This document shows positions 19,404-28,001 of a stretch of 64,000 nucleotides of DNA, in pieces. The position numbers and the translations under genes are program-made. A model generated the notes under the pieces. It was not told where the DNA came from. It did no database searches and saw only the letters and a list, made by a program, of their open reading frames with translations. Numbering within the stretch: position 1 is the stretch's first letter; every line of letters begins with the position of its first letter. This DNA is from Blautia sp. Marseille-P3087 (GTDB lineage Bacteria > Bacillota > Clostridia > Lachnospirales > Lachnospiraceae), in contig NZ_LT635539.1 in the NCBI RefSeq assembly GCF_900120195.1, positions 2,575,441 through 2,639,440 of the forward strand. The letters are read 5' to 3'.

Positions 19404-20207
19404 ATGCTTTTTCAGAAGGCACAAAAAAAGCTCAATGGGAATCAAAACAAGATAGACAGAAAGAATAAAGAAAGGACACGCTCTCTGAACAGATGGTATC
19501 TGTCGTCCCCGATAGGCAGAATCCTCCTGACGCTTTCTGAAAAGGTATCTTTGTGTACCTCGGGTGAGAAGATAAAAAAGGCAGGACTGTCAGTAGAGAC
19601 AGCACTTGTACTTCCGCTGTTTTTTCTGGGTATGGTGACAATGATTTCCTTTATGGACATTTACAGTCTGCAGACGACACATTTGCAGGCGTTGTGTGAA
19701 AAGACGAAGGACGCGGGAATGTATGCATATGTAGCAGATGGAAATGGTCCGGAGGAGATTACACTGCCAGATGTGTATTCATATAGTCCGGTTGGTGCGC
19801 TGATACCACTTCCGAAAGTCTGGATGCATAATACCGTGAAAGTCCATGCATGGACAGGTGCAGAAGAAGGCGTGAAAGGCTCCGGTGACAGTACAGAATC
19901 TGAGGAAATGGTTTTTGTGACGGAGAGCGGGTTGGTATATCACACAAAGGCGGGCTGCCGATATCTGAACTTGTCCATTACACAGGTGTCTGGAAGCAGC
20001 GTATCACAGAAACGAAATGATAACGGAGAAAGATACAGACCCTGTGAGATTTGCAGCCATCATCAGAATCCCTCCGGGACTGTTTATATTACGGGTTCCG
20101 GGAACCGTTATCATAATAATGCTTCCTGCAGTGGACTGAAGCGTACTGTTCGACTGGTCAAGAAATCACAGCTCGGAGATATGCATGTATGCAGCAAATG
20201 TGGTTAG
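19404..20207 (+). CDS. Pseudopilin-like Tad protein with C-terminal tandem Cys modules
   Basis: A 267-residue protein. A long basic N-terminal leader of about 60 residues ends before a TadE-like hydrophobic helix (LSVETALVLPLFFLGMVTMI). The extracellular C-terminus carries two similar small modules: YHTKAGCRYL ... YRPCEIC and YHNNASCSGL ... MHVCSKCG. This His/Cys spacing resembles small metal-binding or Ada-like modules. Strong AAAAGGAGGTG site before ATG 19404. Probably a minor pilus subunit. Confidence 0.75.
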   Translation: MLFQKAQKKLNGNQNKIDRKNKERTRSLNRWYLSSPIGRILLTLSEKVSLCTSGEKIKKAGLSVETALVLPLFFLGMVTMISFMDIYSLQTTHLQALCEKTKDAGMYAYVADGNGPEEITLPDVYSYSPVGALIPLPKVWMHNTVKVHAWTGAEEGVKGSGDSTESEEMVFVTESGLVYHTKAGCRYLNLSITQVSGSSVSQKRNDNGERYRPCEICSHHQNPSGTVYITGSGNRYHNNASCSGLKRTVRLVKKSQLGDMHVCSKCG

Positions 20208-20292
20208 AAATCTGATGGAATATCATTGAATTATAAGTAGTAATCACAAAAATTATAGAACAGAATGCTAAGAAGAAAGAAGGAAAAGAGAA

Positions 20293-20703
20293 ATGGAAAG
20301 ATACGGGACACTGCTCTTTCTGCTTTTCAGCAGTTTTCTTGATATCCGAAAAAGGGAAATCTCAATACCGGTCACATTGCTTTTTGGACTGGCAGGAGTG
20401 GTATACAGCGTCAGAACCGGAAGAACAATGACGGACTATCTGATTCCGCTTGGTATCGGCATTCTTATTCTTGGGGGTAGTGTCCTGACACGGGGACAGG
20501 TAGGAATGGGAGACGGATGGATGCTTCTGGCGCTGGGATGCATGTTACGAATGGAATTCTATATTCAGATGGCATGTATCGGAGTGCTGCTCGCAGCGGC
20601 ATATTCCGGTGTTCTGATGCTGGTATTTCGAAAGAACAGGAAGACAGAGATTCCACTGGTACCGTTTTTATTGCTGGGATATGTAGGAGGGATGATCATA
20701 TGA
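20293..20703 (+). CDS. Second A24-type prepilin peptidase of the Tad locus
   Basis: A 136-residue membrane peptidase with both aspartates in context: FLDIRKREISIP (D-x-R-x-R/K-x-I) and GQVGMGDGWML (GxGD). About four membrane helices. Two A24 enzymes in one Tad cluster suggests separate substrates, such as the pilin versus TadE-like subunits. ATGA overlap with the following gene. Confidence 0.82.
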   Translation: MERYGTLLFLLFSSFLDIRKREISIPVTLLFGLAGVVYSVRTGRTMTDYLIPLGIGILILGGSVLTRGQVGMGDGWMLLALGCMLRMEFYIQMACIGVLLAAAYSGVLMLVFRKNRKTEIPLVPFLLLGYVGGMII

Positions 20704-21212
20704 GGAAAAAACCCAAAAAAAGTTACAGATACAGGGTTACAAACTCAATATATAAGCAATATAGAAATAATCCGTGTAAGGGCAGTTTTACCATAGAAGC
20801 TGCATGCGTCATGTCTATTGTACTTCTGACCGTTATGGGAATTATTTATCTGTCGTTTTTTGTACATAACCGGGCCTGGCTGACGGCAGCTGCCTGCGAA
20901 GCATCATTGAGTGGAAGTATGGAAGCAGTACGTCAGGACGGACAATCACAGGCGGCAGCAGAAATCCGCGGTGAGGAGCTTGGAAACGTAGGATTCTTTG
21001 GTGCGGAAAATCTGCGATGCCATGTAAATGCAGGAAAAAAGAACGTCAGTGTAACTTATGAGGCAGATACGATTGCAGGTTTTGGAGGCTTTAAATGGAC
21101 ATTAAAAACAGAAGGAAGCTCAAAAGTTATTCAGCCGGTAAAGTGGATCCGCAGGATTAAGGCTGCAAAGGAAGCAATTGGTATAACCAGAGATCAGGAT
21201 ATCGGAGATTAA
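20700..21212 (+). CDS. TadE-like minor pilin
   Basis: A 170-residue protein with a basic leader of about 30 residues, then GSFTIEAACVMSIVLLTVMG. This is a typical pseudopilin cleavage context with Glu at +5 after Gly/Ser-Phe, followed by a single hydrophobic helix. The remainder is small and polar, probably extracellular. The start codon overlaps the stop of the peptidase gene, which fits its being that enzyme's substrate (inference). Confidence 0.75.
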   Translation: MRKKPKKSYRYRVTNSIYKQYRNNPCKGSFTIEAACVMSIVLLTVMGIIYLSFFVHNRAWLTAAACEASLSGSMEAVRQDGQSQAAAEIRGEELGNVGFFGAENLRCHVNAGKKNVSVTYEADTIAGFGGFKWTLKTEGSSKVIQPVKWIRRIKAAKEAIGITRDQDIGD

Positions 21213-21215
21213 AAT

Positions 21216-22754
21216 ATGTATGCAGAATATAAAAGAGATGTAAGTCACAATTATTTGATCCTGCGAGAAGACGAAAAAGTGAATACAGCATCCTATCAGG
21301 TACGAATGCTGACGGGAAATGTAATTCCCTCTATATTAAAGTGCAGAATACAGGGGCTGGACGGAAATCTATTGTTTTATTATGACATCACATCCAGACA
21401 GTCACTGGCATCCTTCTATGAGCAGCGGAAATTTCACAGCAAAGACCTGCACATGCTGTTTGGAGGATTTATCCGTGTGATGGAAGAGATGGCAGAGTTT
21501 CTTATGAACACCGATCAGCTTCTTCTTTGCCCGGAGTATATCTTTCTGGACATAGAGAAGAGAGAAGTGAAGTTCTGCTGTCTTCCGGATTATCATCATC
21601 CGATACAGGAACAGTTTCGGGAACTGACGGAATACCTTCTTCCGAGACTTGATCATGAAGATCCTCTGGCGGTGAGCATGGGCTATGGGGTCTATCGGAA
21701 AGCAATGGAGACAGGATTTCAGCTTGAACATATAAAAGAGGCGATTTATCAGAACAGAGAAGCTACAGGAAAAAATGACAATAAAGAATCTGCACAGAAG
21801 CAGGAGCAGAAGTTAACAGGAAACAATCTGGATGGTGTGGATAATTTTGGAGAAGAAATACAGAAGAAGACGGATGTTTCACAATTATTGAAGACAGATA
21901 TGGAAGATAAAACTTCGAAAAGAAAAGACAAAAAGAAAGAAGAATCTGTGTCTCACAAGTCCGCTAACGAATGGACGGCTGCTTTGCTCTGTGTCTCCAC
22001 AGCGGCAGTTATGATCATTCTTCTTATACTTCGCTATCTGGGATATCTTCCTGGGATTCCGGCGGAAGCTATCTTCGGAGGCGCCATCATCCTTTTGGCT
22101 CTCGCCGCATTCCTGTCATGGACAGCCGAAAAGAAGAAACAGAAAAAGCAGATGAGCGCAGAGTGGAGACAGAAAGTGCAGCGGGAACTTGCGGATACGA
22201 AGGAAAGTGACGATAAGAAAAAGCGAGCGGAGAGAAACTCGGAAAATTTGTATGAGGCAGATATATCACAGAGAAAAATGTCGGAATGGGGTGAAGAAAA
22301 GTATAAAATGTCGGAATGGACAGGGGAAACAGGAGCTAACCGTCTGGAAAATTCACAGAATGTATACCGGGAAACAGTGCAGCAGAATGAGAACTACGAA
22401 ACTGAAAAGACAGAAAACTATGGTGAGACAGTCGTCTTATCCGCCGGACAGACTGAAGGACCGGCCAGCCTTGTAAGCCGTGAACCGGGAGAACTTGCGA
22501 CAATCTATCTTGACCGTGACCTTATGGTAATCGGTAAGATGGAAAATGCTGCCGATGCAGTGATCTCCCTTCCGACAGTCAGTCGTATTCATGCAAAGAT
22601 TCGGAAAGTAGATGAGGAATATTATCTGTCTGACCTCAATTCGAGAAACGGAACATCAGTAAATGGAAGACTACTGAAAACAGGAGAGGAATATAAACTG
22701 CAGGATGAAGATCAGGTGGAATTTGCACAGGCCCGGTACATATTTTTAAAATAG
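21216..22754 (+). CDS. Membrane FHA-domain protein with DUF6382-like N-terminus
   Basis: A 512-residue protein. The N-terminal domain (about 1-180) matches the DUF6382 type often found next to clostridial Tad genes. A charged linker leads to two membrane helices (about 250-300), another Lys/Glu-rich linker, and a C-terminal FHA domain (about 425-512). The FHA core residues are visible: MVIGKM, the SRIHAKI binding loop and LNSRNGTSVNG. FHA domains bind phosphothreonine, so this may link Ser/Thr kinase signalling to pilus function. It starts 4 nt after the TadE-like gene. Confidence 0.8.
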   Translation: MYAEYKRDVSHNYLILREDEKVNTASYQVRMLTGNVIPSILKCRIQGLDGNLLFYYDITSRQSLASFYEQRKFHSKDLHMLFGGFIRVMEEMAEFLMNTDQLLLCPEYIFLDIEKREVKFCCLPDYHHPIQEQFRELTEYLLPRLDHEDPLAVSMGYGVYRKAMETGFQLEHIKEAIYQNREATGKNDNKESAQKQEQKLTGNNLDGVDNFGEEIQKKTDVSQLLKTDMEDKTSKRKDKKKEESVSHKSANEWTAALLCVSTAAVMIILLILRYLGYLPGIPAEAIFGGAIILLALAAFLSWTAEKKKQKKQMSAEWRQKVQRELADTKESDDKKKRAERNSENLYEADISQRKMSEWGEEKYKMSEWTGETGANRLENSQNVYRETVQQNENYETEKTENYGETVVLSAGQTEGPASLVSREPGELATIYLDRDLMVIGKMENAADAVISLPTVSRIHAKIRKVDEEYYLSDLNSRNGTSVNGRLLKTGEEYKLQDEDQVEFAQARYIFLK

Positions 22755-22859
22755 ACGGAGAATGCCTGAAAATACGGTTGAAGGAAAAGTGGTTATATAG
22801 ACTTTTATAATATGGTATGCTATACTTTCTGAAAGAAAAATGAAAGGGAAATATAACCC

Positions 22860-24341
22860 ATGAAAAAGAAAAGTAAGGTATGCTGGTTGATATATATAGC
22901 GGCATTTGTTGTATTTTTATATATCGGATATAAGGTACCATACTGCCATGATGAATGGCAGTGGGGTCTGGATGAACGGATAGAACTTATGAAAAACGGT
23001 TTTAAAGATTATAATGGCCGTTATCTGGGAGATCTTCTGGCACTTTTGATTACCAGAAGCGTACTGGCAAAGGCTGTGGTACTTGCTGCAGGTGTTGTGT
23101 GGCTTTTGGATGTTATGTATAAAAATATACGTTTCGAAGAAGAAAGCAGGACAAAAGAAAATACATTTTTATTATTGGGAGTTTTTTTTCTTTTGATCTC
23201 AATTCCATCAACGTTGTTTCAGCAGAGCTATGGCTGGCCGGCAGCATTTGTAAATTTTGTTCCACCGGTTTTTCTGTTTTTGATTTATTATAACTGGACG
23301 GAATGGGTGTATACGAAGCAGAAGCAGCCTGCTATTCCTGTCTGGGAAACAATTATGGTAATTCCACTTGGTATTTCTGTGCAGTTGTTTTCTGAGAATA
23401 TTACAGTGTTTGTGGTTTTTTTTGCAGTATGGATTGTCGTGTATACACTGATCCGTTATAAAAAAATTCCGCTTATAGAATTAAATTTTTTATGGGCTTC
23501 TATAGCGGGGGCGCTGATTATGTTTTCTAATGGTGCCTATTCAAGAGCTGCTGACGGATCAGACGGATATAAAGAAATTCACACAACTGTCAGTGGAATG
23601 GCAAGACAGTTTATTAGCAATATCTGGTATCATTTATCAATAAATAACTGGGTGTTAAATATACTTTTGATTATCGTCTTGTTGATTTTGATTCAGAAAA
23701 GTGGGCGAAAAACTTTTGCCACAATAGAAATGACGGTAGTATTTTGTGGGTACAGTGTATATAGTGTCTTTCATAAAATTTATCCACAATGGGTATTTGA
23801 CAGTGATCAAAATCTGAATAATGCGATCAATACCATGCTTGCGATTTTGTTTTTTGCAAATGTGCTTTTGTGCATCTGGAAAAATGTAGACAGGAAAGAG
23901 GGAATTTCCATGTGCATTCTTTATCTGTCATCGGGAGCTGTGGCGGCGCCGCTTCTGGCGGCGAATCCTATTGGTGCGAGATGTTTTTACGTATCTTATA
24001 TTTTTCAGGCGCTGGTGCTGTTGAAGCTTCTCAGATATCTGACAGGCAGATACAGGACAGAGTTGTTCTATCCTATACTGATAACAGGAATGGCGGTCTG
24101 TGTTCTGTGTGTGATATATGTAAGAATGTTTTTGGCAATCGGTCAGGTAAACGATTACAGAGCACAATTGATACAGACGGGAATAGAGCAGGAACATAAG
24201 GAAATTGTGCTGCCTGTTCTGCCGTATCCGGAATATTTCTGTCAGACTATACCGCCAAATGAGCGATGGGCAAAACGTTTCAAGAAATTCTATCATATCC
24301 CGGAGGATGTGACAGTGAGATTTGAACAAATTCTGGAGTAA
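22860..24341 (+). CDS. DUF6056-like polytopic membrane protein
   Basis: A 493-residue integral membrane protein with about ten hydrophobic helices. The first extracytoplasmic loop has YCHDEWQWG, an acidic motif in the position where GT-C type glycosyltransferases carry their catalytic Asp/Glu, and then NGRYLGDLL. This layout resembles DUF6056/GtrII-like proteins that move sugars from lipid carriers onto surface polymers. The acceptor is unknown. An AT-rich stretch with a TATACT-like box (around 22822) precedes it. The stop overlaps the rhomboid start by one base. Confidence 0.65.
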   Translation: MKKKSKVCWLIYIAAFVVFLYIGYKVPYCHDEWQWGLDERIELMKNGFKDYNGRYLGDLLALLITRSVLAKAVVLAAGVVWLLDVMYKNIRFEEESRTKENTFLLLGVFFLLISIPSTLFQQSYGWPAAFVNFVPPVFLFLIYYNWTEWVYTKQKQPAIPVWETIMVIPLGISVQLFSENITVFVVFFAVWIVVYTLIRYKKIPLIELNFLWASIAGALIMFSNGAYSRAADGSDGYKEIHTTVSGMARQFISNIWYHLSINNWVLNILLIIVLLILIQKSGRKTFATIEMTVVFCGYSVYSVFHKIYPQWVFDSDQNLNNAINTMLAILFFANVLLCIWKNVDRKEGISMCILYLSSGAVAAPLLAANPIGARCFYVSYIFQALVLLKLLRYLTGRYRTELFYPILITGMAVCVLCVIYVRMFLAIGQVNDYRAQLIQTGIEQEHKEIVLPVLPYPEYFCQTIPPNERWAKRFKKFYHIPEDVTVRFEQILE

Positions 24342-24943
24342 TGATCTATATGGAAGAAATAAAAAAAGAGCCGGTGACAGTCGGCCTGATCCTGATCAAT
24401 ATTATTGTGTTTCTCGCGGTGGAATTCACCGGCAGTTCACAGAACACGATGCATATGCTGGACTGCGGCGCAGCCTACACACCGATGATCATAGAAGGTG
24501 GGGAATATTACCGACTGTTTACCTGTATGTTCCTGCATTTCGGAATCGAACACCTTTTGAATAATATGCTGGTTCTGTTTGTTCTGGGAAGCCGTCTTGA
24601 ACGTGTGATCGGCAAGATAAAATTTCTGATCATCTATATTGTAGGCGGACTTCTCGGCAATGTGATCTCAGTGCTTATTGAGCTGAAATCTATGGATTTT
24701 GCCGTATCAGCGGGCGCTTCCGGTGCAGTTTTTGCTGTTATGGGAGCGATGATTTATATTGTGATCCGCAACAAAGGATGGCTCGGAGATCTGTCTGCAA
24801 GACAGATTCTTGTCATGGCATTTTTTTCTCTTTATTATGGATTTACCAGTACAGGAGTAGACAATACAGCCCACGTTGCAGGGCTGGTTTGTGGAATGAC
24901 GATTTCCATTCTTCTGTATCATCCGAGAGGCAGAAGAATATAA
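24341..24943 (+). CDS. Rhomboid-family intramembrane serine protease
   Basis: A 200-residue six-helix rhomboid. The catalytic serine is in SAGASGAVFAVMGA (GxSG) and the histidine in NTAHVAGLVCG. The conserved HFGIEHLLNNM motif lies in helix 2. It cleaves membrane proteins within their transmembrane segments. The start at 24341 is supported by GGAG 4 nt upstream and the TAATG overlap. The last 25 bases overlap the 3' end of the convergent histidine kinase gene. Confidence 0.92.
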   Translation: MIYMEEIKKEPVTVGLILINIIVFLAVEFTGSSQNTMHMLDCGAAYTPMIIEGGEYYRLFTCMFLHFGIEHLLNNMLVLFVLGSRLERVIGKIKFLIIYIVGGLLGNVISVLIELKSMDFAVSAGASGAVFAVMGAMIYIVIRNKGWLGDLSARQILVMAFFSLYYGFTSTGVDNTAHVAGLVCGMTISILLYHPRGRRI

Positions 24944-25599
24944 AAGATTGTTCCTTCACCGGGTACACTTTCGACGCGGAGCGTCCCATGGTGTGCTTCG
25001 ATAATCTGCCGGGTGACAGCAAGCCCGAGACCTGTGCCGCCGGGCTTGTACGTTACGAAAGGAAAAAAGATCTGTTCCGTCTGCTGGGCAGTCATACCAC
25101 AGCCATTGTCATGGACGGTGATCTGTATTCCATCTGAAACAGCAGAAGCGGCAATCTGGATTTTTCCGTGTGCGTGCTGAATGGCCTCCTGTGCATTGCG
25201 GAGAAGATTAAAAAGAGCCTGACGGATTTTTGTCTGATCCAGTTCAAGATGGGGAAGATCCTTAGGGATGTCAGTCTCAAGTACAATGCCCAGATAATCC
25301 AGTGCAGGTCGAAAGGTATTGGTAATTCGATCAAGCCACAGGCTTGTATCTGTTGATACGAGAGAGAGATGTCCTGCATTCTGGTACCGGGAAAGTTCAT
25401 CGAGAAGCTCGCGGATGTAATTCAGATTTTCCATAATGTTGTCCCAGTGTTCATCCAGACAAAGCTGCGGATGATGGTCGGATAACATCTGTAACTCACT
25501 TGTGATAAGAGCGAGGGGGTTACGTATCTCATGTGAGAACATCGAGAGTGTCGACTGAAATTCTTTTTTCTGCTGTTCAAATTTGTTCTTTTCCTGCAT
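24919..25599 (-). CDS. Short soluble sensor histidine kinase (orphan)
   Basis: A 226-residue kinase consisting of a HisKA dimerisation domain with the phospho-acceptor in FSHEIRNPLALI (about residues 21-32) and a HATPase domain: N-box NLLRNAQEAI, G1 DNGCGM, G2 GGTGLGLAV. No membrane helix and no recognisable PAS or GAF domain; only about 20 charged residues precede the HisKA helix. No response regulator gene lies nearby. A strong GAGGTGA site precedes the start. Confidence 0.88.
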   Translation of the reverse strand: MQEKNKFEQQKKEFQSTLSMFSHEIRNPLALITSELQMLSDHHPQLCLDEHWDNIMENLNYIRELLDELSRYQNAGHLSLVSTDTSLWLDRITNTFRPALDYLGIVLETDIPKDLPHLELDQTKIRQALFNLLRNAQEAIQHAHGKIQIAASAVSDGIQITVHDNGCGMTAQQTEQIFFPFVTYKPGGTGLGLAVTRQIIEAHHGTLRVESVPGEGTIFYILLPLG

Positions 25600-25736
25600 A
25601 ATCTGTCACCTCATGGGAAGTGTATCATCATAAAATACCATAATCAACAAATTTCGTATTGAAAAATTCGCACAAATACGAGACAATATAGTTATTAAAC
25701 AGTTATTTTTACAGAATTCTGAAGGAGGAATTTATC

Positions 25737-26141
25737 ATGGAAAATTGTATTTTTTGTAAAATTGCGAATGGAGAAATTCCATCCGCTACATTATATGAGG
25801 ACGAAGACTTCCGCGTGATCCTGGATCTGGGACCGGCTGCTAAGGGACATTCCCTGATTCTTCCAAAATCACATGCTGCCAATATTTATGAACTTCCGGA
25901 TGAAACCGCAGCGAAAGCAATGGTTCTTGCAAAAAAAATGGCAACAAAACTCAGAGATGGACTGAACTGTGACGGATTTAATATCGTGCAGAATAATGGC
26001 GAGATTGCAGGACAGACCGTATTTCATTTCCATATGCATCTGATTCCGCGTTACGAGGGAGACCAGGTCGCTCTGACATGGAAACCGGGCGAGCTGACTG
26101 ATGAAATGAAAGAAGAGATTCTGAATAAAGTCAAAGCATGA
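25737..26141 (+). CDS. HIT-family nucleotide hydrolase
   Basis: A 134-residue histidine-triad protein with the catalytic triad HFHMHL at residues 97-102 and the N-terminal CIFCKIANGEIPS typical of the HINT/Hit branch. These enzymes hydrolyse nucleoside phosphoramidates or dinucleoside polyphosphates. ATG 25737 follows GAAGGAGGAA. Downstream, a 55-nt AT-rich gap leads to the sigma factor gene. Confidence 0.93.
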   Translation: MENCIFCKIANGEIPSATLYEDEDFRVILDLGPAAKGHSLILPKSHAANIYELPDETAAKAMVLAKKMATKLRDGLNCDGFNIVQNNGEIAGQTVFHFHMHLIPRYEGDQVALTWKPGELTDEMKEEILNKVKA

Positions 26142-26196
26142 GTCATACAGAATACGTAAGAAAAAACAACAAAATAAAACGAAAGCGTAAATACGA

Positions 26197-26736
26197 ATGA
26201 CGATTGAGAATTTTAATCAGTTCTATGATGAATACCAAAGATTCTCAGCATATGTTGCATATTGTATCACGAAGGATAAACTTCTGGCAGAAGATATCAG
26301 TCAGGAGATCTTCATCACGTTTTATAAGATGAAAGAAAATCTGGACTATTCAGATCGTAAGAAACTGAAGGCGCTGGTTCTTCGCGCAACTACAAACAGA
26401 TGCAACGATTATTTCAGAAAATCTTCAACAAAACAGGAAATGTGCACATTCGACGAAGAGGGTGTGGAAGAGACTCCCGACGAAAGTGGAGATCCGGAAG
26501 CACGGCTTCTGCGCATGGAAGAAGAAACTTATCAGAGACTTGTTCTTCGGAAACTCAGAATGAGAAATCCACAGAACTACGATATTTTGATGAAAACCAA
26601 GTTTCACAGGATTCCGGCCTCGGAAGTAGCTGAGGAATACGGAATCACCACGAACAATGTAAACAATCGTAATCTGCGTTCAAAGGCGTGGATTATAGAA
26701 GAACTGGAGAAACTAAGAAGGCAGTCACACATGTAA
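26197..26736 (+). CDS. Sigma-70 family (ECF-like) RNA polymerase sigma factor
   Basis: A 179-residue protein with region 2 (about 10-75: YVAYCITKDKLLAEDISQEIFITFYK, with the DAED-like motif) and region 4 (about 120-175: ILMKTKFHRIPASEVAEEYG, then a recognition helix NNVNNRNLRSKAW). The ribosome binding site is poor. Its last codons form the left arm of a terminator. In related genomes such factors often sit next to DUF4367-type membrane proteins. Here the nearest one (28002) is separated by murG on the other strand. Confidence 0.82.
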   Translation: MTIENFNQFYDEYQRFSAYVAYCITKDKLLAEDISQEIFITFYKMKENLDYSDRKKLKALVLRATTNRCNDYFRKSSTKQEMCTFDEEGVEETPDESGDPEARLLRMEEETYQRLVLRKLRMRNPQNYDILMKTKFHRIPASEVAEEYGITTNNVNNRNLRSKAWIIEELEKLRRQSHM

Positions 26737-26750
26737 CTGCCTTCTGTTGC
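26716..26750. terminator. Bidirectional terminator between sigma factor and murG
   Basis: AGAAGGCAGT (26716-26725) pairs perfectly with ACTGCCTTCT (26736-26745) across a 10-nt loop. The left arm and loop lie inside the end of the sigma gene, and the murG stop begins at 26751. Confidence 0.7.
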
Positions 26751-27821
26751 TTATCTGGATAATACACATTCCTCAATAAGAGAAAAGATATGATGAATGG
26801 AATCCATCTGTTTGCCACCTGCCATTGCTTTTTCGAATGTGTGGCGGTTTTTGTATAACTGATGGATGGTATCGAGGAGCTTTTCATCAGTGATTTCCTC
26901 CTCTTCAAGTACCATGCTGAATCCCTGTTTTTCAAAAGAGCGGGCATTCAGAATCTGGTCACCGCGGCTTGCATTTGCAGAGAGCGGAATCAGAAGATTT
27001 GGTTTGTGAAGAGCGCTGATTTCACAGATTGCATTCGCGCCTGCACGGGAGATCACGACATCGGACAGTGCGAAGAGATCCGGGAGTTCTTCCTTGATGT
27101 ATTCATACTGTACATAACCTTCAGTACCATTGAGAGACTCATCCATTTTGCCTTTGCCGCAGAGATGGATGACCTGGAATTCTTTCAGAAGTTCCGGAAG
27201 GATCTTGCGGACATGGTCGTTGACCGAGGCTGCACCGAGGCTTCCGCCGATTACCATAAGGACCGGTTTGTCGGAAGTGAATCCGCAGAACTGTCTGCCG
27301 GCTTCTTTGTCACCTTTCAGAAGTTCCTGACGGATCGGAGTACCGGTGAGAACTGCCTTGTCTGCCGGAAGACTGCTGACTGTCTCAGGAAAGTTACAGC
27401 ACACTTTAACTGCGGAAGGGATACAGAGCTTATTGGCAAGACCCGGAGTCATATCTGATTCATGAATAATTGCTGGAATCTTGCATTTTTTTGCAGCGAT
27501 AACAACCGGGACGGTTACGAAACCGCCCTTGGAAAATACAACGTCAGGTTTCAGTTTCTTAAGAAGCTTTTTGGCTTCGTGGAAACCTTTGAGAACCCTG
27601 AACGGATCGGAAAAGTTCTTAGGATCAAAGTAACGTCTGAGTTTGCCTGAGGAGATTCCGTAATAAGGAATTCCCATTTCTTCGATGAGCTTACGCTCAA
27701 TACCTTCATAGGATCCAATATAGGAAATCTGATATCCGGCTGCTTTGAGTGTCGGAATCAGGGCAATATTTGGGGTAACGTGGCCGGCAGTACCGCCGCC
27801 GGTAAGAACAATATGTTTCAT
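26751..27821 (-). CDS. murG: UDP-N-acetylglucosamine--lipid I GlcNAc transferase MurG
   Basis: A 356-residue GT28 enzyme that makes lipid II on the cytoplasmic face of the membrane. The N-terminal glycine loop [28 protein letters not shown] and the donor-site motif [13 protein letters not shown] are all present. The start is ATG 27821, behind AGGAGGAATTC; an upstream in-frame ATG would only add non-conserved residues. It lies alone and opposite to its neighbours, not in a dcw cluster. Confidence 0.96.
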   Translation of the reverse strand: MKHIVLTGGGTAGHVTPNIALIPTLKAAGYQISYIGSYEGIERKLIEEMGIPYYGISSGKLRRYFDPKNFSDPFRVLKGFHEAKKLLKKLKPDVVFSKGGFVTVPVVIAAKKCKIPAIIHESDMTPGLANKLCIPSAVKVCCNFPETVSSLPADKAVLTGTPIRQELLKGDKEAGRQFCGFTSDKPVLMVIGGSLGAASVNDHVRKILPELLKEFQVIHLCGKGKMDESLNGTEGYVQYEYIKEELPDLFALSDVVISRAGANAICEISALHKPNLLIPLSANASRGDQILNARSFEKQGFSMVLEEEEITDEKLLDTIHQLYKNRHTFEKAMAGGKQMDSIHHIFSLIEECVLSR

Positions 27822-28001
27822 AGGGAATTCCTCCTGAAAAATCTTTTTATTAACCATAACTATGAACCACCGGGACAGAATTGTCAAGGAGAGATAGAGC
27901 TGTCCGCTGTCTGAGATGCTGTGAAAATCATCCGGAACGTGGGAAATGGTAATTCGCAGAAAAGTCTACAGTGGGAAATAGCGGCAGCAGGAGATTATGT
28001 A

